A stretch of DNA of 64,000 bases from an uncultured Lachnospiraceae bacterium (GCA_947169385.1 CAMVPR010000003.1:1-64000); one strand, 5' to 3'; counted from the stretch's first letter, positions 34,549-43,194 are shown. Numbers and translations are program-made. Notes: a model not told the origin generated them from the sequence alone.

Positions 34549-36906
34549 ATGATGATAAGATATAAACTCATAGTAAAAGGACTCGTTCAGGGAGTCGGAT
34601 TTCGACCTTATGTTGCCGGCCTTGCTAAAAAGCTATCAATTAAAGGTAATGTATACAATGCCGGCGGGATTGTGTACATTAATGGAATATCCGGTGAAGA
34701 TGCAATGAATGACCTGATTTATCGACTTATGCTTCTTGACGGCAATAATGATGAACTTCCTCTTGCTGATGTTACTGATTTTAAGCTCATACTTCCCAAA
34801 GAATATGAAGATAAGGCAAGACAGAATAGTGATTATGTACAGATAGGAGAGGATGATGAATTCTTAAATGAGGCTTCTTGTACCTCTTTTGATATTGTAA
34901 CGAGTAAGGACGATATCAACTTAAAGAGGATTCTTCCTATAGACATAGCGACATGTAAGGAATGTGAAAGGCAGCTTTTTGACCCGGATAACAGAAGATA
35001 CAGATACCCTTTTATAAGCTGTGCAAGCTGCGGCCCCAGATATTCACTGATGTATGATGTACCTTATGACAGAGAGCAGACTTCAATGAATAAGTTTAAT
35101 CTGTGTCCTGAATGTGAAGCGGAATATAAAAGAATCGGAGACGAAAGATGTTATGCTCAGACCATAGCGTGTGACACTTGCGGTCCGAAGCTTACAGGAT
35201 ACGATAAGGACGGTAATACTACATATAAGGAAGAGGCGTTTAAACAAGCAATCACTGTATTAAAGAGCGGAGGTATAGTCGCGATAAAGGAGCCTGCCGG
35301 TTATCATATAGCATTTGACGCAGATAATGTGGTTCATGCAGGCCTGCGCCTCAGAGAATATAAGAACAGGGAGAACAAGCCTTTTGCCGTAATGTATGAA
35401 AGTGTGGATGCAATAAGAAAAGACTGCGTTTTATCTGATAAAGAGGAGGCTTTGCTTACAAATGAAGCAAGACCGATAGTATTGCTTCAAAAAATTGAAG
35501 GTACTTCATTTAAAGATGAAGACGTGATTAAAGGAAGTAACAGAATCGGAGCAATGCTTCCCTCTAACCCTTTGCAGCTCCTTATTATGAGGGAGTTTAA
35601 ACACCTTGTTATGACAAGCGGCAACATAAGCGGGATGCCTGTTGCCGTTGATGATAATGTTATGATATCAGGTCTTAAAGAAGGATATATTGATTATGTG
35701 CTAAGCAACGACAGAGATATATTATATGGACTTGATGACAGTGTAGTTCAGGTTGTGAAGGGACACACGCAGTTTATCAGACGTTCAAGGGGGTATGTAC
35801 CCCTGCCGGTTAAGCTTCATGGAAGGCGGATAGATGAGGTCAGACTTTCCTTGGGAGGAGACATGAAGTCATCATTTGCGTATGGAATAGAGGATATGGT
35901 GTATCCCGGCGGATATTACGGAGATATTAAGGACTATGACAGTGCTCTAAGGCGTGAGAGTGCGATTGTTCACCTTGGGCAAATGCTTGGACTTGGAGAC
36001 GGTTATATAAGAATCGGAGATATGCACCCTGAGTATGAGTCTGCTAAAGGCGCGGATATTAAGGTACAGCACCATTATGCGCATATTCTTTCTGTTATGG
36101 CGGAGCATGGACTTAAAGAAGCTCTTGGAGCTTCATTTGACGGAACAGGATATGGAGATGATGGGAGCGTATGGGGAGGAGAGTTTTTGATATGCGATGA
36201 TGAGGGATATAAGAGGGTTGGAAGGATTGGTAAGGTCAGGCTTATCGGCGGAGATATGTCTGCAAAAGAGTGTGACAAGACTGCCATGTGTTTTGTCAAA
36301 GAATGCGAGAAGAGAGGACTTATAAAGGTTAATCCTTTTGCCGGTGATGACAGGTATAGAACTCTTTGTAAGGCTATTGACGCAGGCTTTAACACTATAG
36401 AGTCAACATCTGCGGGCAGGCTTTTTGATGCGGTTTCTGCAATATTAGATGTATGTCTAATCAACACTTATGAATCCGAAGCACCTGTAATGCTTGAAAT
36501 TAGTGCAGAGGAATATATTAAGGAGCATGAAGAGAAAGAGTGTCCTGATATCAAGTGTGTTATTCGATTTTTTGATAATGGCAGACTTTATGTTGCTGAT
36601 ACTGTAAGACTTTTTGCCGATGTATTAAGGTTAAAGTCTGAGGGATATGAGGCAGGGGCAATAGCGTATTCATTTCACAGGGCATTGGCCGATATGGTTG
36701 TTGATATGTTTAAACTTATATATGACAATCACAGGATATATGGAGTGCCTGTTGCTTTGTCCGGCGGAACAATGAATAACAGATTGCTTTTGTCCATGAT
36801 TATGGACAGGCTGGATGAGAGGGGATATAAGTACTACATCAACGAACAGGTAGAAGCAGGGGATGGGGGGATAACGCTTGGGCAGATGCTGATAACTACC
36901 CAATAG
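34549..36906 (+). CDS. hypF: Carbamoyltransferase HypF
   Basis: A 785-residue HypF, which makes thiocarboxamide from carbamoyl phosphate on the way to the cyanide ligands of [NiFe] hydrogenase. Domains in order: acylphosphatase (VKGLVQGVGFRPYVAGLAKK, residues 10-90), two zinc fingers (CKECERQ...CASCGPR, CPECEAEYKRIGDERCYAQT...CDTCGP), a YrdC-like domain (GGIVAIKEPAGYHIAFDA) and a Kae1-like domain (HHYAHILSVMAEHG, SFDGTGYGDDGSVWGGEF, ALSGGTMNNRLLL). The final codons (ITTQ, stop) lie inside a palindromic repeat. HypF serves Ech maturation with HypA. Confidence 0.95.
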   Translation: MMIRYKLIVKGLVQGVGFRPYVAGLAKKLSIKGNVYNAGGIVYINGISGEDAMNDLIYRLMLLDGNNDELPLADVTDFKLILPKEYEDKARQNSDYVQIGEDDEFLNEASCTSFDIVTSKDDINLKRILPIDIATCKECERQLFDPDNRRYRYPFISCASCGPRYSLMYDVPYDREQTSMNKFNLCPECEAEYKRIGDERCYAQTIACDTCGPKLTGYDKDGNTTYKEEAFKQAITVLKSGGIVAIKEPAGYHIAFDADNVVHAGLRLREYKNRENKPFAVMYESVDAIRKDCVLSDKEEALLTNEARPIVLLQKIEGTSFKDEDVIKGSNRIGAMLPSNPLQLLIMREFKHLVMTSGNISGMPVAVDDNVMISGLKEGYIDYVLSNDRDILYGLDDSVVQVVKGHTQFIRRSRGYVPLPVKLHGRRIDEVRLSLGGDMKSSFAYGIEDMVYPGGYYGDIKDYDSALRRESAIVHLGQMLGLGDGYIRIGDMHPEYESAKGADIKVQHHYAHILSVMAEHGLKEALGASFDGTGYGDDGSVWGGEFLICDDEGYKRVGRIGKVRLIGGDMSAKECDKTAMCFVKECEKRGLIKVNPFAGDDRYRTLCKAIDAGFNTIESTSAGRLFDAVSAILDVCLINTYESEAPVMLEISAEEYIKEHEEKECPDIKCVIRFFDNGRLYVADTVRLFADVLRLKSEGYEAGAIAYSFHRALADMVVDMFKLIYDNHRIYGVPVALSGGTMNNRLLLSMIMDRLDERGYKYYINEQVEAGDGGITLGQMLITTQ

Positions 36907-36983
36907 GGACAGTCCTAATGACATTTTTAATAATGAAGTTCCTTATCTTAATGGCATTGGGACATTACCCATTAGGTAGTTAT
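36893..36983. repeat. Palindromic TAACTACC...GGTAGTTA element
   Basis: It begins TAACTACCCAATAGGGACAG and ends GGGACATTACCCATTAGGTA plus GTTA. The arms are imperfect complements, giving a hairpin of about 91 bases. The hypF stop codon is inside the left arm. It is related by its GGGAC-GTCC core to 11153-11231 and 21224-21250. Confidence 0.7.
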
Positions 36984-37025
36984 TAGGTATGAGTTAGGGT
37001 ATGATTACATCTTCGAGGAATGATT

Positions 37026-37583
37026 ATGGACATTGAGATTATAAGATCCAAGAGAAAGAGTATAGCCATCCAACTTAAGGAAGCTGACAAGATTACGGTC
37101 AGGGCTCCGTTAAGGGTTAGTGACAAGGAAATCATGGCGTTTGTTGAGAGTAAGATGGCATGGATAATCAGCAACTCTTTTAAGCTTAAGATGAGGCAGG
37201 AGAAGCTTGATAAGGTCAAGCCGCTTAGTGAGCTTGAACTTGCCGAACTGTATAAAAGTGCCAAAGAAGTAATAGCATCAAGGGTACAATATTATGCTCC
37301 TATAGTTGGTGTGAGTTACGGCAGAATTACAATCAGAAGACAGAAATCAAGGTGGGGAAGCTGCAGCGCCAAAGGCAACCTGAACTTCAATGTAGCTTTG
37401 ATGAGAGCGCCGATAGAGGTGCTTGATTATGTGGTGGTTCACGAGCTTTGTCACAGGCTTGAGATGAATCACTCGGCGAGGTTTTACAGAGAAGTAAGAA
37501 GGGTTATGCCGGACTATGAGCAGGCAGAGAGATGGCTTAAGGTTCACGGCGACGAGATTATGGCGGAGGTTCACGGTAATTAG
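37026..37583 (+). CDS. YgjP-type (DUF45/M48-like) zinc metallopeptidase
   Basis: A 185-residue protein with the zinc motif HELCHRLEMNHSARFY (HExxH plus a downstream His) near residue 142. Upstream SRWGSCSAKGNLNFN is the WGSC signature of the YgjP/DUF45 family. These are minimal zinc peptidases, often near type I restriction loci or as single genes. The ATG at 37026 is chosen over 37020 because GAGGA lies 6 bases before it. The next gene begins one base after the stop. Confidence 0.88.
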   Translation: MDIEIIRSKRKSIAIQLKEADKITVRAPLRVSDKEIMAFVESKMAWIISNSFKLKMRQEKLDKVKPLSELELAELYKSAKEVIASRVQYYAPIVGVSYGRITIRRQKSRWGSCSAKGNLNFNVALMRAPIEVLDYVVVHELCHRLEMNHSARFYREVRRVMPDYEQAERWLKVHGDEIMAEVHGN

Positions 37584-37584
37584 A

Positions 37585-38346
37585 ATGACTACGATTAAGA
37601 AGAAAGCGCACTTAGGTGACAGAAAGCTTATCAATGAGACAATACCCGAAGGAATAACGACAATCGAAGATTGGGCATACGCTCACTGCAAATTGTTGAG
37701 CAAGATATATATTCCGACTTCTGTGAAATCACTGTCTCCCAGAACATTTGACGGATGTGATAACTTGTCGGAAGTCTTTATTTATAAGGAAGAGGATGTT
37801 CTTAACGATAATCCTCATTTGCTCGCATTATCTATTAAGATCTGGGCAAATGATATTAATGAGTTAGTATCAGCTGCCGCAGAACCAACTTGTTTCTACG
37901 CTGAGTACGACGCTAGACTTTTAAAGTATCTTGAAGAGAGTGATGATGTTGGATTCGATCCGTTTTTGGCGGGTGGCGAGGAAGATTATGAAGATGATGA
38001 CAATGACATCAATCTGTTTATCGCCAAACGCCAGGTAGAGAAATGCATCTTGATATATGAGCGCATATTAAGCGAGGATGCGGGTTATAGAATTGATAAG
38101 GATGCCAAAGACAGATATGTTGATTATCTTAAGAATAGAAGGTTAACCCACGCATTTGACGCACTGTTAAAAGACGATATCTACGCTTCACCGTACAGGA
38201 AAGTGTATTTCGCACTTGACCTTATTAATGCCAGAGAGGCGTCTGAATTATTAGAGGTGGCTAAGGATGACAAGGAACTGTCATCGATGCTCATAAATGT
38301 ATCTATCAGTGATTCAAGCGATGCAATAAGTGAATTCAAGCTATAA
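37585..38346 (+). CDS. Leucine-rich repeat protein with acidic region
   Basis: A 253-residue cytoplasmic protein. The track start at 37516 lies inside the metallopeptidase. The ATG at 37585, one base after that stop, fits translational coupling, although no clear Shine-Dalgarno site is seen. Residues 15-65 carry BspA-type LRR units (INETIPEGITTIEDWAYAHC, IYIPTSVKSLSPRTFDGCDN). A highly acidic stretch GGEEDYEDDDNDIN lies near residue 135. The rest is helical. The function is unknown, and no signal peptide is present. Confidence 0.7.
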   Translation: MTTIKKKAHLGDRKLINETIPEGITTIEDWAYAHCKLLSKIYIPTSVKSLSPRTFDGCDNLSEVFIYKEEDVLNDNPHLLALSIKIWANDINELVSAAAEPTCFYAEYDARLLKYLEESDDVGFDPFLAGGEEDYEDDDNDINLFIAKRQVEKCILIYERILSEDAGYRIDKDAKDRYVDYLKNRRLTHAFDALLKDDIYASPYRKVYFALDLINAREASELLEVAKDDKELSSMLINVSISDSSDAISEFKL

Positions 38347-38348
38347 AA

Positions 38349-38373
38349 AAGAGAGGGTCATATGCCCTCTCTT
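38349..38373. terminator. Convergent terminator
   Basis: AAGAGAGGGC-like palindrome AAGAGAGGGTCATATGCCCT followed by CTCTT, with A and T flanks, between the LRR gene and the converging symporter gene. Confidence 0.85.
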
Positions 38374-38379
38374 AAGTAT

Positions 38380-39780
38380 TTATTTCCATACATCAGTGTT
38401 GTCAATTCCGATATTGCTCTCTTTAAATACCGGATCTTTGCCTTCTTTCTTCTGTTTTTCGTAATCTTCAAGAGTTTTAAATGCAATCTTCCCGAGCAGG
38501 ACGATTACTATGATATTGATAATTGCCTCAAGTCCCATGGTGATGTCTGCGAGACTCCAGGCAACATCCATACTGTTCTTGGCACCCATAAATACCATAA
38601 AAGCAGCAAGAACCCTAAAAACATTAAGGAAAGTCTTGTTCTTGCTTATGAACATGACATTTGCCTCGGCATAGAAATAATTACCGACAATTGAGGTGAA
38701 TGCAAAAAGGCAAACAGCAACAGTTATTGCGTGAATAGCCCAAGGGCCAAACTGCTCGGCAAGGCTCTGCTGAAGAAGTGGAATTCCGTTAAGTGAGCTG
38801 TCGGTCTTATAAGTTCCTGTAAGCAAGAGGATAAAAACGGTTGCTGTACATATCATGAGTGTATCGATGTATACCGAAACAATCTGCGCAAGTCCTTGCT
38901 TGGCAGGGTGCGAAACATCTGCGGATGCAGAGGCGTTAGGCGCTGAACCCATACCGGCTTCATTTGAAAAGAGTCCACGCTTGATACCGTAAACCATGCA
39001 CGATCCTGTGAAGCCTCCGAATATTGCCTTGAAGTCAAATGCTGACTTGAATATTTCGGCAAATACAGCCGGAATCTCGGTGATATTAAGGATGATAACA
39101 AGGATTCCCATAAGAATGTACATTGCCGACATTATCGGAACCAAGATTGATGAAAGCCAGCCAATCTTCTCTGAACCCGCGAAGAACAGGTAGATTGATG
39201 CGACGAAGAGCAAGCTTCCGATAACTAAAGGAACCGGTGATGAGCTTAGGTTAGGAACGTAGTATTCCATCGTTGATACGATATTGTATGCCTGTAATCC
39301 GTTGAATCCGAATGCGAATGTTGCGATTAATGAAATCGAGAAAATGATTCCTAACCATCTTGCTTTCAGAGCTTTCTCGATGTAGTAAGCAGGACCGCCT
39401 TTGTAGCCGCCTTCAGGGGTGTGCGACTTGTATATCTGCGCCAATGTACTCTCGACAAATGATGATGCTCCGCCTAAGATTGCCATAAGCCACATCCAGA
39501 AAGCAGCGCCGGGACCGCCTGTTACTATGGCGGTTGCCACACCTGCCATGTTGCCTGTTCCTACTCTTGATGCAGTTGCAATCATAAGCGCCTGAAACGA
39601 AGATATTCCGTCGTCTGAAGAACGTTTGGCAAACATGCATTTAAAGCAGTCTTTAATGAGTCTTATCTGTGCGAATCTAGTCTTGATAGTGAAGTAGATA
39701 CCTGCGCCGATAAGAAGATAGATAAGGCACCAGGTATATAGAATGTCGTCGAATTTGGTGAGTATTTCTGCAAATGTCAT
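38380..39780 (-). CDS. Sodium:alanine symporter family protein (AGCS)
   Basis: A 466-residue membrane protein of the alanine or glycine:cation symporter family, about 11 membrane helices. Family signatures are SRVGTGNMAGVATAIVTGGP, EGGYKGGPAYYIEKAL and RGLFSNEAGMGSAPNASA. It should import alanine or glycine with Na+. The substrate cannot be told from sequence. An AAAGGAGCT site precedes the ATG, and a promoter is visible upstream. Confidence 0.93.
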   Translation of the reverse strand: MTFAEILTKFDDILYTWCLIYLLIGAGIYFTIKTRFAQIRLIKDCFKCMFAKRSSDDGISSFQALMIATASRVGTGNMAGVATAIVTGGPGAAFWMWLMAILGGASSFVESTLAQIYKSHTPEGGYKGGPAYYIEKALKARWLGIIFSISLIATFAFGFNGLQAYNIVSTMEYYVPNLSSSPVPLVIGSLLFVASIYLFFAGSEKIGWLSSILVPIMSAMYILMGILVIILNITEIPAVFAEIFKSAFDFKAIFGGFTGSCMVYGIKRGLFSNEAGMGSAPNASASADVSHPAKQGLAQIVSVYIDTLMICTATVFILLLTGTYKTDSSLNGIPLLQQSLAEQFGPWAIHAITVAVCLFAFTSIVGNYFYAEANVMFISKNKTFLNVFRVLAAFMVFMGAKNSMDVAWSLADITMGLEAIINIIVIVLLGKIAFKTLEDYEKQKKEGKDPVFKESNIGIDNTDVWK

Positions 39781-39810
39781 AAATTAGCTCCTTTTTTACA
39801 TTTTCTCATA

Positions 39811-39840
39811 ATTATATACTATACCAAGGTGTGATGACAA
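39811..39840 (-). promoter_or_regulatory. Promoter of the symporter gene
   Basis: On the minus strand TTGTCA (39840-39835) and TATAAT (39816-39811) have an 18-base spacer. The -35 lies 9 bases from palindromic element A at 39849. Confidence 0.65.
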
Positions 39841-39848
39841 GGTAAATA

Positions 39849-39896
39849 TGGTGGTGTATTTATGACACACCACATATGATATGATTAATGTATCAA
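39849..39896 (+). promoter_or_regulatory. Palindromic promoter element A (GGTGG...CACCAC)
   Basis: TGGTGGTGTATTTATGACAC followed by ACCACATATGATATG. It aligns over about 48 bases with element C at 42338 and shares its GGTGG-N-TTATGA-CACC core with element B at 39997. ATGACA inside the palindrome could serve as a -35, with a -10 18 bases on. It precedes a 15-codon ORF. Confidence 0.6.
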
Positions 39897-39935
39897 CAGA
39901 GAACATGTTTTGTTAACAGGATAGGAGTGATTAAT

Positions 39936-39983
39936 ATGTTCGCCACTACGGGTGATACAATTGAGTTAATCACAATTATATGA
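39936..39983 (+). CDS. Very small ORF downstream of element A (15 aa)
   Basis: MFATTGDTIELITII is encoded behind a good AGGAG site (39923-39927, 8-base spacing) and a recognisable promoter, so it may be translated as a microprotein or leader peptide. It is too short to assign. Chance cannot be excluded; only the aligned promoter and ribosome binding site argue for it. Confidence 0.4.
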   Translation: MFATTGDTIELITII

Positions 39984-39996
39984 TACTATAACATAA

Positions 39997-40030
39997 GCGG
40001 TGGCATTATTATGACCCACCGCTTATAATG
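39997..40030 (+). promoter_or_regulatory. Palindromic promoter element B before the WYL gene
   Basis: GCGGTGGCATTATTATGACC followed by CACCGC, with TATAAT at 40024-40029. The arms GCGGTGG / CCACCGC are nearly perfect. The element lies 32 bases before the WYL regulator start and is a candidate autoregulatory operator. Confidence 0.6.
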
Positions 40031-40061
40031 CAATGTAAAGGTGTTATTATTGGAGGCAAGC

Positions 40062-41048
40062 ATGAGAGGACGAAACCAGAAACTAAAGCTACTATACCTT
40101 GCCAAGATTATGCAAGAGAAGACAGACGATACTCATTTTCTGACTATGCCGGAGATTATATCGGAGCTTTCTAAATACGACATAGAAGCGCAGCGTAAGA
40201 GTGTATATGACGACTTGGACGCGCTCAATGACTATGGAATAGAGATTATCAAAGAACAGATAGGCAGTAAGACATATTATCACTGCGGAGCGAGAGAATT
40301 TGAGGCGCCTGAACTCAGACTTATTATAGATGCAATTGCGTCTTCTAAGTTTATAACCATCAGGAAGTCTAAGGAATTAATCAGGAAGCTTGAGAAGATG
40401 CTTAGCGTGCACGATGCCAAGTTGCTTGAACGAGAGGTCTACGTTCCGGGGCGTGTCAGAAACATGAACGAGAGCATTTTCTATAATGTAGACGTGATTC
40501 AGAATGCGATTATAAGCAATCATAGTGTGCGTTTTCAATATTATCATTGGAATGCTGATTATGAGATGGAACTTAAGCGTGACGGTGAGTTTTATGATAT
40601 AAGCCCATGGGCGCTTGTGTGGGATGACGAGAATTATTACCTTGTCGGTTATGATGCCGACAGAGAGGAGCTTAGGCATTACAGGGTTGACAAGATGCTA
40701 AAGGCAGAGGAGACTGATTCGCCAAGAAAGGGTGCTAAAGAATTTAAGAAGATTGATAAGGACAGATACAGAAATATGCATTTTCGTATGTTTGGCGGAG
40801 AGGAAGAGAGTGTTACTTTGCGCTGCAACAATTCGATGGCTAATGTTATTATCGATCAGTTTGGTAGAGGGCTTCGTTTTAAGAAGATTGATTCTGCGCA
40901 TTTCGAGGTTAAGGTTGATGTTATTATGAGCGACCAGTTCTTAAGCTGGGTGATTGCACTTGATGGCAATGTGGTTATAAAGTCGCCGGAAGACGCCAGG
41001 AACAGGATGAGAGAGTTGCTTAATAAGCATATTAGTGAATATTGTTAA
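40062..41048 (+). CDS. WYL domain transcriptional regulator
   Basis: A 328-residue regulator. The N-terminal 70 residues form a winged helix-turn-helix (LLYLAKIMQEKTDDTHFLTM...YDDLDALNDYG). Residues 130-220 form the WYL domain (ISPWALVWDDENYYLVGYDA, LRHYRVDKM), and a WCX-type C-terminal extension follows. WYL regulators often control defence or stress genes and sense nucleic-acid-type ligands. The ATG at 40062 follows TTGGAGG; the track start at 40041 has no such site. Palindromic elements A, B and C surround it and make good candidate targets. Confidence 0.88.
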   Translation: MRGRNQKLKLLYLAKIMQEKTDDTHFLTMPEIISELSKYDIEAQRKSVYDDLDALNDYGIEIIKEQIGSKTYYHCGAREFEAPELRLIIDAIASSKFITIRKSKELIRKLEKMLSVHDAKLLEREVYVPGRVRNMNESIFYNVDVIQNAIISNHSVRFQYYHWNADYEMELKRDGEFYDISPWALVWDDENYYLVGYDADREELRHYRVDKMLKAEETDSPRKGAKEFKKIDKDRYRNMHFRMFGGEEESVTLRCNNSMANVIIDQFGRGLRFKKIDSAHFEVKVDVIMSDQFLSWVIALDGNVVIKSPEDARNRMRELLNKHISEYC

Positions 41049-41050
41049 AG

Positions 41051-41079
41051 TTGAGGTAGTACTCTAAATATGCTATTAT
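41051..41079 (+). promoter_or_regulatory. Promoter of the HipA-like gene
   Basis: TTGAGG and TATTAT with a 17-base spacer and an extended TGC before the -10. It is nearly the same as the promoter at 43466. Confidence 0.7.
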
Positions 41080-41166
41080 ATGTGAAATGGAATGAAGGAC
41101 AGCGATGATTGTGAACGTGGCTCGTTCATAATTATTATCGGAGTATTTGGAACAGGAAGTGGTTAC

Positions 41167-42294
41167 ATGTTTTATCTTAAACAGTACAACAAAACACTTT
41201 TGCAATTTGATATTGAAGAGGATACTCTTGATGGGCAAAGGATAGTATCACTTGAGGATGTCAGTGGATTGGATAAATATCTGATTCCTATTGGAGTTGA
41301 ACTGAATTCTGATAGTCTTATGAAATGGTTAATAAGCAGGATTATCCCTAAGAACAGGGAGTATGTTGATGCATTTCTTGCGAAAAACGGATTATCGCAC
41401 AATGACACTAGAGGGATATTGCAGGTGTGTAAAGGACTGTCATTAAATGATAGTTATTGGATTGTGGAAGATGAGTCAGAGAGATTTGAAGATTTCAACT
41501 TATATGATCATGATTTTATCAAGGCATTATCTATGATTGCTTATACCGGATATGGCAGTTCTCCGGCTAAGGGATTTACTTCATCGCCTGAGTTTACCAC
41601 TGCAGGTATGCTTAGAAAAGGGTGGAGAAGAATGAAGGGTAAGATTCTTCTTTATAAAGGTGGGACGACCGGTGCGGCTAATACCGGCAATGAGCCATAT
41701 TCTGAGTTTTATGCAAGCCAGATAGCCAGAAGAATGGAGTTGAATCACGTCGATTATACACTAGCGAAATGGAAGGGCGATGTATGTTCGGTGTGCGAGT
41801 TGTTTACTGATATTGATCATTCGTATGTACCAATATTCAGATTTGTTCATGACTATTCGCTCCGTAAAGTTGCAGATTATATAAAAAGCATGGGAGACAG
41901 TTATTACGATGAATTCGTTGATATGCTTATATTTGATGCTTTAATATATAATGAAGATCGTCATTTTGGTAATTTTGGTTTTATTGTTGATAATAAGACC
42001 AATGAACCGTGTGCTTTCGCACCTATTTTTGACAACGGATTATCACTGTTTAACTACGCTATGATGGATGATTTGGCCGATGTTAAAGAATATGCCAAGA
42101 CAAGAAGGTCTTCGTATGGTGTTCCATTTGAGAATATAGTAAGAGAGTTTATAACACCTAGACAGAAATCTAAATTGCGTCAGATGATAGGGTTTAGATT
42201 TGAACCGGATAACAACTATAATCTTCCGGCTAAAAGAATGAGGATAATAGAAAAGCATTTGCAGAGCAGAGTATCAGAATTGTTGGATTTATAA
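41167..42294 (+). CDS. HipA-like kinase-fold protein
   Basis: A 375-residue protein. The C-terminal half shows the HipA kinase core: LIFDALIYNEDRHFGNFGFI contains the catalytic Asp-Arg-His and metal-binding Asn, and FAPIFDNGLSLF contains the DFG-like Asp. The N-terminal 110 residues are the short HipB-independent region seen in Firmicute HipA relatives. The ATG at 41167 is preferred to 41092 because the protein then starts MFYLKQYNKTLLQFDI and AGGAAG lies upstream. No HipB-like antitoxin is adjacent. HipA proteins phosphorylate translation factors; the target here is unknown. Confidence 0.75.
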   Translation: MFYLKQYNKTLLQFDIEEDTLDGQRIVSLEDVSGLDKYLIPIGVELNSDSLMKWLISRIIPKNREYVDAFLAKNGLSHNDTRGILQVCKGLSLNDSYWIVEDESERFEDFNLYDHDFIKALSMIAYTGYGSSPAKGFTSSPEFTTAGMLRKGWRRMKGKILLYKGGTTGAANTGNEPYSEFYASQIARRMELNHVDYTLAKWKGDVCSVCELFTDIDHSYVPIFRFVHDYSLRKVADYIKSMGDSYYDEFVDMLIFDALIYNEDRHFGNFGFIVDNKTNEPCAFAPIFDNGLSLFNYAMMDDLADVKEYAKTRRSSYGVPFENIVREFITPRQKSKLRQMIGFRFEPDNNYNLPAKRMRIIEKHLQSRVSELLDL

Positions 42295-42305
42295 ATTGAT
42301 TTTTT

Positions 42306-42332
42306 AGCAGACCATAGCGGTCTGCTTTTTTT
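42306..42332 (+). terminator. Terminator of the HipA-like gene
   Basis: AGCAGACC-ATAGC-GGTCTGCTTTTTTT. Confidence 0.9.
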
Positions 42333-42337
42333 ATTTT

Positions 42338-42385
42338 GGTGGCATTTTTATGATACACCACATTTGATAAGATTATAATATCAAG
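42338..42385 (+). promoter_or_regulatory. Palindromic promoter element C before the HIRAN operon
   Basis: GGTGGCATTTTTATGATACA followed by CCACATTTGATAAG and TATAAT at 42374-42379. It closely matches element A. ATGATA inside the palindrome lies 18 bases before the -10, so a bound regulator would block the -35. Confidence 0.6.
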
Positions 42386-42426
42386 TGAGGGCTTATGTTT
42401 TATTGATTTAGAAAGGATGTGGGTAC

Positions 42427-42735
42427 ATGAAAGGTAAGTTTATCACTATTACGGGGATGAAGTATTATTACGGGCTTGCTCCATTTGCAATCGGTAAGAA
42501 GTTCACATGTGTTAAGGAGCCGGACAATCCATATGATGATGAAGCTATTATGGTTATCATGAAGCCTATCGGTAAGATTGGGTATGTTGCTAACAGCACT
42601 TATACCAAGGCGAATGGCACATTGAGCGCAGGCAGGATTCATGATCAGGTTAAGAAGAAGTTTGTTGTTAAAGTGGTTCTTATCACCGAGGATAAAGTTA
42701 TTTGTAAGGTGGTTAAGGGACTTAAGAAGGGTTGA
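42427..42735 (+). CDS. HIRAN-domain protein
   Basis: A 102-residue single-domain protein. ITGMKYYYGLAPFAIGKKFT, EPDNPYDDEAIMV and KIGYVANS match the HIRAN fold, which binds 3' DNA ends in larger helicases (HLTF) and also occurs alone in bacteria near DNA-repair or defence genes. A GAAAGGATG site precedes the ATG. It is the first gene of a small operon under palindromic element C. Confidence 0.72.
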   Translation: MKGKFITITGMKYYYGLAPFAIGKKFTCVKEPDNPYDDEAIMVIMKPIGKIGYVANSTYTKANGTLSAGRIHDQVKKKFVVKVVLITEDKVICKVVKGLKKG

Positions 42736-42751
42736 TTAAGGAGGAAGATAT

Positions 42752-43078
42752 ATGTTTTGTTTATTTAGTGGCAGACCTCAAGATTTTGAGGATATTTCAT
42801 TGATTATTATTTATTTTGCAGTTTCGTTTTTGGTTTCGTTGGTATTAATCATTATTTGTGGCTACTTATGGAATTATTATATGATTAGGGAATTGAGGAG
42901 GTTAAACAGCTCGATTCAGTCACTTGATAATTCGATTCTTTCGGTTAAGAATAGCGTGGCGGCTAACAACTTTAGGAACCCTAATATGATACAGGGGAAC
43001 TATAGCCAGGGTGCACCTGGTAACAATAACTATAACACCGGAGGGAATACTTCACCAACTAAACCGTCCGGAATGTAG
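42752..43078 (+). CDS. Single-pass membrane protein with Asn/Gly-rich tail
   Basis: A 108-residue protein without a recognised family. One long membrane helix (SLIIIYFAVSFLVSLVLIIICG) is followed by a short coiled coil (LRRLNSSIQSLDNSILSVKN) and a disordered, Asn/Gly-rich tail. An AAGGAGGAAG site lies 16 bases after the HIRAN gene stop, so it is co-transcribed. Its function is unknown. Confidence 0.65.
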   Translation: MFCLFSGRPQDFEDISLIIIYFAVSFLVSLVLIIICGYLWNYYMIRELRRLNSSIQSLDNSILSVKNSVAANNFRNPNMIQGNYSQGAPGNNNYNTGGNTSPTKPSGM

Positions 43079-43131
43079 AGTATTGGGGGCAAGGATACTT
43101 ATAAGAATGTTGATTAATAGGGAGGTTCGTT

Positions 43132-43194
43132 ATGATTAGTAGAAGGATTATTTTGGTTGTGCTGTGGGTTATTATTGCATATTTAGCTGCATGA
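43132..43194 (+). CDS. Small hydrophobic membrane peptide (20 aa)
   Basis: MISRRIILVVLWVIIAYLAA: two Arg followed by a single hydrophobic helix, behind a strong GGGAGG site with 8-base spacing. It resembles small membrane peptides or type I toxin peptides. It lies 53 bases after the membrane protein and may be the third gene of the HIRAN operon. It is too short for the ORF track. Confidence 0.55.
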   Translation: MISRRIILVVLWVIIAYLAA

